Of a stretch of DNA of 64,000 nucleotides, positions 45,556 to 57,573 are shown in pieces. The position numbers and the translations under genes were made by a program. The DNA lies in the NCBI GenBank assembly GCA_032164295.1, contig JAJHTX010000004.1, positions 1,488,001 to 1,552,000 of the forward strand. The letters are read 5' to 3'. The stretch is from Inonotus obliquus. Lineage: Eukaryota; Basidiomycota; Agaricomycetes; Hymenochaetales; Hymenochaetaceae. Below the pieces are notes generated by a model. The model made no database searches and was not told the origin of the DNA. It saw nothing but the letters and a program-made list of their open reading frames with translations. Position 1 is the stretch's first letter; each line of letters starts with the position of its first letter.

Positions 45556-47368
45556 CGCGGTGCTGATGTGGTGGGGAGGATGAATTAATTACGGTGACGA
45601 TGAGCAGAGGGGTGGATAGATAGAAAAAATAGTTGCAGGTGTAAGGAAGAGAACAGAGATTAAGAGAGGAGTAGAGAGCAGAAAGCCACCAGAGGCGGTC
45701 TTCCCTTCGCCGTCGTTGGTTAAGGTGAGGAGGAGGAATGCGAGTTGGCCGCGAGACGAGAGCCTTGTGTCAACGACTCTGAAAAGGCACAGAAGTTCCC
45801 ACGCTCAGTGTACGTAATTCATCACAAAACACATTGCAATTCTCATTTTCGTTTTATTTTTTCACATACACTAACTACTGTACTCCTCCGCCGCCGACGA
45901 ACAATATATTGCGCTCGTTGTCAACGTGAATCCCATATTCCTGTGGGCATCTCTTCAATGGTCTTCCGTCTGCTCCTGCTGCGTACGTTTAGGTAATGAT
46001 ACTAGTCTCGCAGCCGATGACTACATATGTCGAAGTGACTTGTTCTGTTCCTTTCCATCGGATGCACTTTTACGTGCGGTCGCGTTCCATCCACTGAACT
46101 GCGAAATGACTTTCTCCGGAGATCGGACCGGCTGCAGACTTGCCTCGTGCCATCTTCATTTTGGTCTTGGATTGCGACTACAACCAAAGTTGAATGCATC
46201 CATCCTCTTTTGGGCCATCTGAGACGACCTAGTGCGCTCCTGTCCTGTGAGAGGTTGCCACAAGATGTTTGGTGGGACTTTGGGCGACATCGCAGGCAGG
46301 TACGCGAGGATAAAGGGTGGAAATTGCCGTTGTAGAGGGAGTGCTAAACTCCTCCGATGATATCAATTTCCGTAGAATATTTCTACCGATGCTGCATGCT
46401 GACGATGATATAACACCGCGGCCTCTCCGATTCAACATCGCCAGTGCAGCAGTGCAGAGAGGCATCAGAGGCATCCCAGCGGCATCCCTTGCGTCTTCAC
46501 CGGCCCTCTCTAACCCGTTTTAATCTCTTAGCCGGCCCTGAGCCTGACTTCGAGGCGTTTCATCTTCTATGAAACTTAGGGTCAGAGTCCCTTTTTCCGG
46601 TTTGACCAACGCTCAACATCAATTCATCCTTCGCCTGTGACGCATGTAAGCTGTGCGCTTTGATTGCAAATTTACCTCTGCGAGAAGATTGTCCTCGCTT
46701 CTGCGCAGCCGCCGACATCTCCTAGTATGTAACATCTTCTACCCGAGTGCCACCCAACTAGCTCGACCCTGCCAGCACCTGTCAGGTGCACTTGTTCTAG
46801 TTTGTTAAAGCCGACGCAAGTCAGGTCCATGCTGACGACACGTTGTTTCCAAATTCTCCGTTTAGAAGATGGTTTGTCCAGCTAGATCGTCTTCGTTGCT
46901 ATGTAGTCATACTTGAGTAACTCCTTTCGCCTCGTGCCTCAGTTGGGTAAACAACTTGAGTTAACGCAACCGCTACACAGACACAGATGGACACTCACTT
47001 CGATGTCAACATAACATAACTATCCGGAAACTTGAAAGGGGACAAGTGCCACTCTTGCGGTGCACGCTAGAGACAAGTCTGCAGAACATTACGGCACGTG
47101 TTCAGGTACTTTCCAGGTCGGGAACCCCTAGGGTTAGTAGGTAGGGAGAGCACAACAACCCTGGAGCAAAGGACCTGGCTTGTATGGTGAAATTTTGTGC
47201 TTACCTTTGTCATTGTTCCGGTTCTTGTTACGACTCGCCGGCTGGAATACTTTACTCTGGACAAGTAACAAGAGTGTCACAAGTCGTCGTCAATACCGGC
47301 ACGTGACCGACCATGGCTTTCGTCACGTCAACTTGACCATCCAACTCCATAACGTACAGCGAATATCA
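45556..47368. other. 1.8-kb gap, no supported gene
   Basis: This is one of the longest gene-free stretches in the window. Open frames (for example 45926-46222 on +, 46229-46474 on -) have no motif and do not splice into anything longer. It lies between the start codons of the divergent RGS and AP-3 mu genes, so long regulatory DNA or a long 5' leader is likely. Confidence 0.5.
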
Positions 47369-49139
47369 ATGGCTATTGATGGCCTCATCATCTTGGAATC
47401 CAACGGGTGAGCCTAGTCTGCTTCATATTCTGCTCGGGGTCCTACTTATCATCGTTGTAGGCGCCCTGTAATTGAAACAAACTTCAAGACGACATCGCCT
47501 ACTTACCCGCTTCTCCATATCGAAGCGTTCAATAATGCACTTTCGGAAGCTGAGGACAAACAATTAGATCCAGTTATATATGTCCCTACAGATCAGGGAC
47601 CTTCAGCCTGTTGCCATATGGTGTGCGGAGGTGGTTTGAGGCTGTTATGTCCTGTGAGAGGAGACAGTATGTGGACAAGCGTATTCCAATACACGGCCGG
47701 CTAACCTCGTTCTACCTAGTCGATGTGCTTTATGTCTTTGCCTTCATGCAACTACTCGTCGATACATTGCAGGACTACTTGGGAGAAGTATCCGGGTCGA
47801 CTCTGCGTGACCACTTCGACATTGTGTATCAGGTACTTACCAATCTATCTCAGCATAGAGTCGAATTGACTTCATTAGCTCGTAGAAGAAATGCTTGATA
47901 ACGGCTATCCTCTGACTACGGAACGTAGTGCATTGCGCGACATTGTCCTTCCTCCTTCGTTACTGAGCAAAATTCTGAGTGCCACTGGTGCTACTTCTTA
48001 TAAAGCAAGTACGAATCCATTCGCATCCCCCATACCATGGAGGAAGCTTGGTGTCAAGCACGCTACCAATGAAATATTTTTCGATATATCGGAAGATATG
48101 CGCGCGATCGTAGACAGGTGAGTCAGGACTCATGTTACTTTGGCTGGCATAATCTTGAGACGTTAATGCTCAGAAACTAGGAGTGGCTCTGTTGTGTCAA
48201 GCCAGGTTTGGGGTGGCATTGAAGCGAATTCCAAACTATCAGGTTGCTCATGCTATACAGACAGGCTTATCCAGCTAACTCATTACCTCAGGTCTTCCCG
48301 ATCTGTTGCTAACATTCGCCGATACTAAATTCCTTCAAGACTGTTCGTTCCACCAATGTGTGCGGTGAGAATGGCGTTCATAATAAACAGAACAAGACTG
48401 ATGTCGTTTGAACAGGTTGCAGCGTTGGTTACGTGACAAGGCCGTTTCTTTTGTGCCTCCCGACGGCCGCTTTGTTCTTATGGATTACCGATACTCGCCA
48501 GTTCCAACAACGAGTGTGGTGAGCACACGACACATCCCAGTTCCATTCTCCCTTGCACCGACGATCAAAGTTGAAGAACATGGAGGTAATGATTAAACCG
48601 TACCACCGTCCTTGAATTGGGGCTGAAGCTGATTTGTCAGGATCTTTCGACCTGACCCTGACGTCCAGGTTGTCAACTCGCCTCATTGAGCGTCTGACTG
48701 TAGAATTGTACCTTGGAGAAGGTGCAACTGGAGCCAGCTGCACAGTGTCATCTGGAGGAGCATGGGGGTTCGATCCGAAGACCCGGGTACGTTGACAAGG
48801 AATTCTCGGGTTTATTACTAACCTGACGAACATGTATTCCGCAGATTCTCAGATGGGAGATTTTGAAAGCACCTCAAGGTGCCTCACATTCATTACGCGG
48901 GACATTCACGAGCTCGTAAGCTACTACACTCTTAACGTCTGAACATTTATCTATCGATAATGCTCCACAGTAAGCTGCAACCTGTCGTGTCAAGAGCTTT
49001 TCAAGTGTCATTTGAAAACACTCAGTATACCTTCTCTGGGCTAAGAATCGATCAACTGCGATTAACAAACGAAATGTACAAGCCATTCAAGGGCGTAAGG
49101 GGACGTTCGAGTGGACAAATCGAGTGGAGATGGAAATGA
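47369..49139 (+). CDS. APM3: AP-3 adaptor complex mu subunit
   Basis: Medium chain of the AP-3 coat, which sorts cargo from the Golgi or endosomes to the vacuole. The start MAIDGLIILESNG joins across an intron to RPVIETNFKTTSPTYPLLH. The longin-like N-domain continues (YVFAFMQLLVDTLQDYLGE, then LRDHFDIVYQ). The next exon opens EEMLDNGYPLTTERSALRDI, the characteristic linker of mu chains, followed by NPFASPIPWRKLGVKHATNE and EIFFDISEDMRAIVDR. The mu homology domain has GSVVSSQVWGGIEANSKLSG, LPDLLLTFADTKFLQDCSFH, FVPPDGRFVLMDYRYSP and RVDQLRLTNE-like sequence near the end, closing SGQIEWRWK. About eight exons; the limits of the exon around 47.6 kb are approximate. Confidence 0.9.
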
Positions 49140-49232
49140 TTACTGGTCGGATTATTTAGCAACTCGTTGGTTCAAATAGGGTTGTCTATTGTGTAATGTA
49201 ACGCGTAACAACTCTGAAGCTACATGGGTGCC
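49140..49232. other. Short convergent gap
   Basis: Only 93 bases separate the stop codons of AP-3 mu and the mS42 gene, so their 3' UTRs probably overlap. Confidence 0.5.
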
Positions 49233-50517
49233 TTACACCACCTGCGAGCCTGAGCCCCCCCGGAACTTCGAGTATATTTTGTAGACCTTGTCCCAATCAA
49301 GCACCTGGAAGTATCGTCTGACATATTCCTCCCTCCCCCATACACCCAAACCGGCACTCATCCACGTATGCTCGAATAACGACAAACAGCAAAGTGGGTA
49401 CAAGAACGAACCGTTTTGTTGAGCCCTTTGGCGTTCAGCTTCGGTGTTACCCCAAAGGGGGGCGTCGAGGTCTCTGACGGATGGATTCATACGGTTCATC
49501 GCAGTGACGACAGAAGAAGAAGATAAGGAACGAGAAGGAGTGTTCGGATTGAGCTTCGGTTGTGTTGATTTAATACCCGAGACGGGGGAAGACGATTTTG
49601 GTCCACCCTGTACGGACTTGGGAAGACCCTCTTCCAAAGGTTCGAGTGGTTTTGATAGCCAGTCAAAAGACTGTCCGATCACCGTATCTTGCTCATGCTT
49701 GTCTCCCCAGGATTCACGAGATCGAACGAGGAGTGTACCTGATCCAAACGTAGGTACAACTGCCAATCTTCCTTGGTTGTCCGTTACTAGCCAAAGCCAG
49801 CCTGAAGACACCATACCCGATGCTGATGCGATGAAACGTTCCTTCAAACCGTTAACGTCCCGGAAAGTTCTTGAGAGAGCGAAGTTGAAGTCAGGAGCTA
49901 TCCTAGCTTCCGTTTCGTTTATTTGGTCCTCCTCGTTCCGTTCGGACTGTTCTGGTTGTTCTATCTCATCTTTCGGCTTCTTTGTCGGCGGTTTCTGTGC
50001 ATCATAAAACCAGAAATGTCGAAGAATGTGTTTTGTCAACTGAATGATCATGAGGTGATGGGTTGGAAGCAAGGACTAACCAGACCGTCTAAGAAAAAGC
50101 TGTTGTTTACGGCAAGACTAGCATAGTTGAATGCACGAATATGCCCCGGATCACCAGCGCTTTGTTTAATTATATCCAATAGTATCGGTAACGCCAAACG
50201 CGTTCCTATGATCTAATGAGACCGAGCGTTCTCGTTCTCCGAGAGCAAAAAACAATCTGACACTCACCTCGTATTTGGTCATTCAGTCTTTCCAACAATC
50301 CATCCTGCCATTCTATGACCGTCCTGAGAGCGTTTGGAGGGAGAAAGTCTCCGACACCGTCTTCGATTGGATATTTTAATTCTCTGCGTGAGTGTACGGT
50401 ATGGATCGACCTTCTACTGGAGGTGCCCAAGACTCGTCGGCAAACCCATCTGCTGCTTTGAGTCCCGAGAACGAGCCGCGTCAGTGTTGTATGACAATCA
50501 CGACCAACGAGATTCAT
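49233..50517 (-). CDS. RSM26: Mitochondrial small-subunit ribosomal protein mS42 (Rsm26-like, SOD fold)
   Basis: Mitoribosomal protein derived from an iron/manganese superoxide dismutase fold. The N-terminus (MNLVGRDCHTTLTRLVLGT, Arg/Ser-rich up to RRSIHTVHSRRELKYP) is a mitochondrial presequence. The helical half has FLPPNALRTVIEWQDGLLER, and the next exon TRLALPILLDIIKQSAGD with HIRAFNYASLAVNNSFFLDG. The large exon holds KERFIASASGMVSSGWLWLV and TDNQGRLAVVPTFGSGTLLV, then after a Ser-rich insertion LYPLCCLSLFEHTWMSAGLG and GREEYVRRYFQVLDWDKVYK. Catalytic SOD sites are altered (the DxWEHAY block reads SLFEHTWMS), as in mS42/mS43. The assignment to mS42 rather than mS43 is by resemblance. Confidence 0.83.
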
Positions 50518-50686
50518 AACGCGTCCAAGGTAAACAACCCTAGAGTTGGTGTGTGGTGTAGAAACTTGACCGTGACCGTGAAAAGGTGCAAATCCGGAGA
50601 CCTTTTTTTCATGGCACAGCCACGGACCGTGTCTCCACGTCACGGACCCGCGCAGCACGAGTTCCAACCGCGTCTTACAGTCAGTC
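50518..50686. promoter_or_regulatory. Divergent promoter of mS42 and OST2
   Basis: 169 bases separate the outward-facing starts. The sequence is GC-balanced with CACGG repeats around 50620-50650 (CCACGGACCG, CGTCACGGACC); I cannot assign a factor. Confidence 0.4.
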
Positions 50687-51203
50687 ATGCCGCCAGCACC
50701 CAAGAGTACAGCTGCATCGCAGTCGACAACCCCTTCAGCGAAGACCTCGACTTCATCGCTCACTACGGCCTTACAATCTCTCTGGAAATCGTATAATACG
50801 GATACTTCGCCTCGATTGAAGCTTGTTGATGCTTTCCTGGTCTTCATCATGCTCACTGGCATTGCCCAGTTTCTCTACTGCATTCTCGTTACGAACTTTC
50901 CGTTCAATGCTTTCCTCGCGGGGTATGCCTCCTTAAAGAAGGCTGATTTGAAGGTAGCTAATGAGTTTCATATTTCAACAGCTTCGCTAGTTCTGTCGGC
51001 CAATTTGTGTTAACGGCTTCACTTCGTTCGCAAGTCAATCCCGAAAACAAGCAGAACTTCCAGGTTATCTCTCCAGAAAGGTACGTGCCATTACTCCATT
51101 GTGTACAATTCATTCCAACCTTTCACATTCACTTAGGGCTTTCGCAGACTTTGCATTCGGTTCTATCGTTCTCCATTTCTTCGTGTTCAATTTCCTAGGA
51201 TGA
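50687..51203 (+). CDS. OST2: Oligosaccharyltransferase subunit Ost2/DAD1
   Basis: Small ER-membrane subunit of the N-glycosylation oligosaccharyltransferase. After a Ser/Thr/Ala-rich N-terminus comes LTTALQSLWKSYNTDTSPRL, then KLVDAFLVFIMLTGIAQFLY and CILVTNFPFNAFLAGY. Across an intron this joins SFASSVGQFVLTASLRSQVN, and PENKQNFQVISPERAFADFA, ending GSIVLHFFVFNFLG. These are the DAD1 signature blocks including the invariant Gly near the C-terminus. About 136 residues, as expected. Introns fall after FLAGY and after SPER. Convergent with the DUF1748 gene. Confidence 0.94.
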
Positions 51204-51393
51204 TATTCTTGAGCATGTGCAGACTGTATATTCCTATTCCAAGACCGGCTCCACTACTGATCAATATGCCTTATAATACATGTTGAAACGCGGGCAATGC
51301 TGTCCGGTCGACATTAGTCCATACCTAGGATATCAGCTGTGAGACTTACTGTGAATAAATACGGATGGGGAGCTCCTCGATGTAAGATACTAG

Positions 51394-51835
51394 TCAGTGC
51401 CTTCTCTCAAAAGATGAAGACCGCTGGAGGGTGTAACGTCAGTATAATTATCTCTAATTGAAGAGTGGTCATACCCCAAAGACGACCACAGCAAAGTCGA
51501 AGACATATTCTCCTAAACAGGATGTTGGTGCTATTTCGTGAGAGGCTGATACTTAGACAATCATACCCATTTCCAAGTAGGACTTCAGAAGTTCTGAAAT
51601 CATTAACGGTAAGAACTTGTAGGTGGATATCATGGATATAGGAGACGTACGTCGCATGTCTTTGTTGGGAACCTGCGACAAGGCCGGGCTAGGAAAAGAT
51701 CAAAGTCAGCAAATCTATCGTCAGATAGAAAGGAAGGAAGGGTATGCACGTCAGCCCCGTAGAGCGCTTCACCCCCGCAAGAAAAGCGGATATGAGGATA
51801 GCATCAAAGCCAATATGAACAAGTTTTCCCAGCAT
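51394..51835 (-). CDS. DUF1748 small fungal protein
   Basis: Small fungal protein of the DUF1748 family, about 75 residues; function unknown, with relatives reported in mitochondria. The first exon starts MLGKLVHIGFDAILISAFLA and continues GVKRSTGLT, the family signature. After introns comes a segment ending ...EYVFDFAVVVFG, joined to the last exon RSSSFERRH and a TGA at 51396-51394. The family normally ends in SSFFERK. A single hydrophobic helix sits near the N-terminus. The start at 51835 is preferred to an ATG at 51964 because it matches the family's first residues. The middle exon limits are approximate. Confidence 0.78.
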
Positions 51836-52052
51836 TGTGGCGGTTGAGTGGGATGCAGAAAAATAGGAAGTAAGTGTTGCTTGAAGGACTGCGAGGGGAA
51901 CTAGGGTGCAATGTAACCTGCGACAGGAGCAAGCATTGAACTTTGAAATTGAAGCAGCGTGCAAGTGATTGAAAGAACACGTGATTTATCATACAATTAT
52001 AGAGCTACGCATTTATGTATGTTTTCTAAAAAAAATCAGAATACCCTCTCAG

Positions 52053-52992
52053 CTACTGGCGTTCGGTTTTGCCTAAGCCTAAGAGTGCTTGTACACTGTT
52101 CCTAGTCGCCTCGGTCTCCTCCTTAATAACCTGAGCAAACGCCTTAAATTCCGGCTTCCCCGCGTCGGCTGATAAAAAGAGGAAGTTAGTCATACGCACG
52201 GCACTGGATGGACAATTGAATGGCGTACCCATAAGCTGATATGCTACGCTTTCGCTCGTTGAGATTTGGGCGTTCGCTTGTCTCAAACGTTCTAATGCCA
52301 AAGGTACTTCCTCTCTATTGCAGCTCGAGACACCATCAGCGAGTATATGGACATCGTAATTGCGCTCCAGCAGGTCTAGCGCAGTCTGAAGGACGCATAT
52401 ATGCGACTGGAGTACACGGTAATGCAATTAGAAGCCGAACTCAGAAATGGATGGGGAAAGTGCCAAACCTCGATTCCCATCAGAACGACGGACTCGATAT
52501 GAGACTTCTCATTCTCAGCATTAAAGACTGCATCAAGCTCTGGCGTTACCAAGGAGAAAAGAGTCTTCTCAATAGTTTTCCTATGCAAAGGTCCGATATG
52601 GGCAAGATCAAGTTGATCTACGGTCTTTCCTAGCTCTTTGTACGATGTGTGAGCGGATAGCCAAGTGAAAGCGAGGTGCAAAACGTACTGGATGGATTCT
52701 GTTCGGAGACAATAACTGGGATATTCAATAACTAAAGTAATTCCCAGTCAAGAACTGTTCGCTTGGAATAGTTATGGGAAGCGGGAACACTACTTTACCT
52801 TCGCAACCTTGAGCATCTTATTTGTTGTACTGACGACACGGTCAAATTCGTAGACTGCGGGACCTTGCTTGCGCCATGGTTCAGAATACGAATACATTTG
52901 ATTAGATCGTGACGCTCACGAAATTTTGTCTGGAGATCGATGATGAAGAATACAGTGCTCTTTGGCACCAGCTTTAATACTTTGGATGCCAT
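52053..52992 (-). CDS. Isochorismatase-domain hydrolase (ISOC1/2-like)
   Basis: Cysteine hydrolase-fold protein of the isochorismatase-domain group; substrate unknown. The start MASKVLKLVPKSTVFFIIDL carries the first catalytic Asp in IDLQTKFRE. Later exons have YPVIVSEQNP, then a helix (DQLDLAHIGPLHRKTIEKTL) with the catalytic-position Lys in KTLFSLVTPE. The nucleophile Cys follows in MGIE, then SHICVLQTALDL, and LERNYDVHILADGVSSCNRE closes the fold. The end is FKAFAQVIKEETEATRNSVQ. The Asp-Lys-Cys triad therefore looks intact. Length is near 210-220 residues, normal for the family. An upstream ATG at 53118 was rejected because it adds sequence of no homology. Confidence 0.87.
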
Positions 52993-53280
52993 TAGTATAG
53001 ATGAGGGAGAATGCAAGCAAGAGGTGGCCTTTGCTAGCGGGGAAGGAAGATCGTGATGAATTGATTGACCTCCGGATCTTCCCGTAGTAAATCGTGGGAA
53101 TAAAGTGGTGGTGCTCATCGTTGCTTTCTCCCTCTTCTCAAGTCCTCCCTTGAGACGCGATCATCACTTCCCCCCCAGCCCCCTTCTCCTTCCTGTGCCC
53201 TTCCTTTCCTTCTACCTTGTCAGCTTTTCAGCACACACATTCCTTACTGTACAGTAAAAAACATCTTACATCTCCGGTCA
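52993..53280. promoter_or_regulatory. Divergent promoter region
   Basis: 288 bases lie between the isochorismatase and coiled-coil genes, with a strong pyrimidine tract at about 53165-53220 on the plus strand (CCCCCCAGCCCCC and CCTTCC runs), typical of a highly used basidiomycete start region. Confidence 0.4.
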
Positions 53281-56200
53281 ATGGATTTTGCACAGGTTGG
53301 CGTGGAATTGTCTAGGGAGGAGGAGTTGATCTCCACCAAAAAGAGGGTGTGTGATTCTTATTTTTGTAAATTTTTGAGATATCTGACCGTATCCGGTTGA
53401 TGATCTAGCTCGAGTCCTTTCAGTTTCGCCGAACGGGCATAACAGTTCCTGCATCCCCGCTTTCTCCTGCCTCTTCTATTGGACGTTCACATTCTCGACA
53501 TGGCTCCGTCTCATCGGTCTCTCTTTCTGGTTCGATATCGACTATCTCGCTCGGAGTAGGTATTGAGCAGCCGTCCATGTCTTCGTCCGATTCACGGCCT
53601 TCCTCGTTCGTTGGTCGTCCTCGTCCTACGTCGCACCATCGCCGTCGCTCCTCCGTCTCCACGCGTGCTGAGTCTGCGGAAATGATGGGAATTACGCTCC
53701 CCGAGCTTCCCGCCTCTTCTTCAGAAGACAACATAAACTTCGGTGACAAAGATTCCGTGCGACGCCGAGCTTTGCAAGCACTGGAAGGGAGAAATGATCT
53801 TGGACTGTATAATAACACAGTCGAGATTCCGGAGTTTACTGCTCAGGGTGTTCCGCAAAAACCCTTTGATCGTGAATGTACGTCGGTGCATCAGTTACGG
53901 TTGAACTCAGAGCGCTCATCATTTTGACAGTCAAATTACCTGCAAATGGGCTTTCCTTCGGCTTAACTTCTCTTCCTGGTAAACGCGACTCATTTGGGAA
54001 GTTTATCTCTTCGACTAGTTCTCTGAAGGATCAACTCCATACCCTGATGGAAGAGGAAGAGGAGGACGAGGAAGAAACGACTCAGGGAAAGAACGAGAGG
54101 AACGTACAATCTACTGTCGATTGCTCGTCGGAGTTGACTCCAAACTGCGAAGAGAAGCCCGTAGGATCAGGTAGCGAACGGCGCAACGTAGCCGAACTGT
54201 CAGCTGGCATTGCGGAAGTATGTGCTTCATCCAGTGCACCTGCCGCTTCTGGTACAGGTCGCAGCAGACCTGCCAATTTGACCCTTCGGCCGCTGTCCTT
54301 GGTATCGAGTGTTTCTAGCCCCAACCTGCCCACCCCTTCCGTTACCCCAAACTTACGACCTGGCATTCGCTCATTCCCTTCGGTCTCCCAGCCCGATACG
54401 TCTTCTAATAGTTCATCCGAGAGCTGCGATACTAGACGGTTAAGCCATATCTGGAAGCAAAATACTGACATGCACTCAAATTCGTCGAGTCTTTCGTCGA
54501 CCACGTCAAGTCATCAGTCGTCATCTGGTTCGAATCCGAAAAGACAAAGCAGTATCTCGTATATTCGTTCGGGTCCTAACCAGCTTCAACCAACAACGTT
54601 CACTTTCGCTAGCCTTCCCACTCCAGGTGCCACCCCAACATCTGAGAGACGACAATCAACGTCTTCCGTCAGCAGCTTTGGTAGCTTCAGCAACCAAGAC
54701 AGACGTAACATGAGCGATGATATGTTCTTGCAGCAGTCTCACGCATCACTTCTGGCACGAATTGCTGAATTAGAGCATGCACTACAATGTCGCTCGCGTT
54801 CAAGGTCTATTTCACTCCATTCGGATGACAGTACGGATCCTTCCGAACCTCCTGATGATGAAATGCTCCGGCTAGTGGCAGACCTAAAGGTCGAGCGGGA
54901 TGAGTTAAATAGGGACATCGAAGGTTGGCGGCAACGCGTCAAAGATCTAGAACATGCAAAGACATCGTTGGGACACGAAAAATTCGCCTTGGAACGTAGA
55001 TTAGAGGCGGAAAGGCGCGAGGGATGGATCAAAGACGAGAAGCTTAACCTCCTGGAGACGGAGAAAGGCACGCTTAACCGTGAGCTTGTGATAAAGGAAG
55101 AAGATATCACAAGCATCAGTCGTAGACTTGAGTCTACACAGGCTCAGCTGCGTCAGGCTCGTCTGGAATGTGACTCACTGCGGGAGGACGCAGATGTTTC
55201 AAAGAGGCAATTGATGGAGGCGCAGCGGCTTCTTGAAGCGCGGAAAGGAGCTGAGGCGGAGCTTCGTCGAGTCCAAGAGGCATTGAGAGCTGAACAACTC
55301 TATAGGGAGAAGTTGATAAGTCAACTTGACGCGGCGGGTGTCCTAGAGACTCCAAGGGTTACAGACAGGACTTCTAGCGGTGCTGCAAGGTATATCGGCT
55401 TCATTGAACAGTCCAGGAGTAGCGGATTGGGCTTTCAAAGCATCGACTCAGCCTGCACCACGGTCGCTGCGGATGAAGAAAATCACAAAGCGCTGAGTGC
55501 ACCCTTCACCCTCAAGGCAGTAGAAGAAGAGTCGGAGGTGCATGACGAGTATATTTCTGACGAAGAGGACGAGCTCGCCTGTTATGAGGAAGAGGATGAC
55601 CTAGTGGTTGATTTCACTAGTCCAGCACGGTCAATGGCTTCGTCTAGCTCAGAGGACGATTTCCCTCGATCCTTGTCTCATCTTCGCCTTGCTGCAAATA
55701 GCACGCCAGTTCCGTCGAGTGATGGAGTGATGATGTCAAAATCACCCTCTTCTACCCCTTCACCGACTTCTTCGCCCTGCCCCACACCCATCCCTCCTCT
55801 CACGTTTGAAGTCAGAGATTCCAGCCATGCCAGTCAAGCTTCGTTGAGTAAAACCTGGACTTTCCCACGAGGTGATCAACCCCCTTCCCTGCGTCTCTCG
55901 CGTCAGGAAGTTGATCGATTTTTCGGTTGCTTGGACGACGTTGATACTTCACCTCCCGTTGGGTCGTGCCCGTCAATGGATGACAGAAGCATTTTCAGTC
56001 AACGCCTGCAGCTTGAGGGCGCAGATGATGAAGATTTACCTCCATTCGTCCTTCCAACACAGAAAGTTACGGGAGTTGGTAACGGCAGACTTGATGTGAT
56101 TCTTGAAGAAGGCAACGAATCAGAATGTGACGGCGCAAGTGGCAGGCGTAAAATCTCGCTCCCGATCTCAGTTAACGAAGAATCTTTGAGCGGGATATCG

Positions 56201-57051
56201 TCGCCATTAATGGATGACCTGCTAAGAACGAGCTCGCTGCCTTTCGTCTTTCCTCCAACATCGACTCACGGAAACATGCTCCAGTCAATTAATGCATCTC
56301 CCAGCGTTCGAAATTCTGAAGTGATCCAAGCTAAGGGACCGTGCGATACCGTGAATAACTACCCAAGCGATCAGAAAGTGGCGAACCCACAGCCCAATCG
56401 TCCATCTCGAATACCGCCCCCCTCACCGCCTAGATTCTTTCAGGCGAAGACCGCCTCACCTCGCGGAACGTTTAGCACTCCGTGCAAGAACAATGCCTCA
56501 ACACAGGCGGCGAACGCGTTTCCAGCTTCTCCTTCTCGATTGAAGCCATTAGGTGCCCCCGTAATTTCTCCGCGAGGAGTGAAGAAGACAGTGCCACTTT
56601 CTACTCACGGTTCGACTTTCATCCCTCAGCTCAAAATCACGAGTAGGTACTTATTTTTTTTCCTCGTGCTCTAATAGATGAGAACATTTCTTCTTTCTCA
56701 CTTAGCCCAGAAGCCCAGAAGCGGACAGTAGGCAGCTCGCGGAGTACTTATAATCCAACTGTGAGGCACGATACTGATGCACCCTTCGAACAACATGGAT
56801 CAATCAAGGCTCATGCGCTATCTTCTCAACCGTTACTGCAAGCTTTCACGACTTTCTTGCCCCTCTCACCTTTTTCATGGGCGAAGACTGGATCCGAGGC
56901 AGTATCCGCGACTCGCAGGTCTACTTTCGTACCGAAGGAAAGACAATTAGCCAAACTCCGAGCTAGTATGAAATTGGATCACAGAAACACCCTCCAATTT
57001 GGGGGAATTGCTCAATGTACCGAATGTGGAGGTGATTTGATATCTCTCTGA
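53281..57051 (+). CDS. Large disordered coiled-coil protein
   Basis: Not recognised beyond its architecture. Exon 1 (53281-53346, MDFAQVGVELSREEELISTK) joins LESFQFRRTGITVPASPLSP. After the next intron comes KLPANGLSFGLTSLPGKRDS. Most of the protein is Ser/Thr/Pro-rich and disordered, with an acidic run (EEEEEDEEE) near 54055. A coiled coil of about 170 residues spans roughly 54730-55350 (ELEHALQ, LKVERDELNRDIEGW, LEAERREGWIKDEKLN). The last exon (from about 56706) reads SPEAQKRTVGSSRSTYNPT, has a hydrophobic patch LLQAFTTFLPLSPFSW, then QFGGIAQCTECGGD, a lone CxxC pair. Total about 1180 residues. The N-terminal exon has a short conserved-looking helix, so a cytoskeletal or scaffold role is possible but unproven. 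Confidence 0.72.
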
Positions 57052-57573
57052 CTCCTTGCGATGCATTACCCGGACAATTAAATTCCCTATCTTTTGCATT
57101 CGAACTTTGTATTGACGGTCTCCTGCATAACTATGCTCTGACCTACATCACGGAAAGCCAATGTTTTAAAGATGTGTCACAAACTATGAATCCCTGTTCT
57201 TGTGTTCTGTCTTTTTATTTCCTCTGCTTCTCATGTTCATATACCAATAATTATTGTTCCTAGGCTGGCTTGATGTCGGTCTGTATAGGACATACATGGT
57301 TGACAATGAACTGCCTGTATGTCTAATGTTGCGTTCCCATTACATGAAAATGATATATGTTTGCCATGAGGTGTGGTACCTTTGCTTGCCGTGTGAACTT
57401 TTTTTATCAAGGCGGCAGGTCTGTTAGTTCTTCCGACAGCGTGCCAGCTGATAGTAGTCCTTTCACTACTCATAGAAGTCGGAATCACAATGATGCTGAT
57501 AACAAAGTGCTTCTCTCAGTAAGTTAAAAGGGCGCCCTTCCTTCCTCCTATCTTCGGATCGCCTTCCTTCAAC
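57052..57573. other. Intergenic, tandem rightward genes
   Basis: 522 bases, T-rich near the left side as in a 3' UTR. An 83-codon frame on the minus strand (57237-57488) has no motif. Nothing else seen. Confidence 0.5.

Noticed and set aside
54082..54504. 140-codon open frame on the minus strand inside the large coiled-coil gene
   Set aside because: It mirrors the Ser-rich codons of the plus-strand gene and has no motif; a typical antisense shadow.
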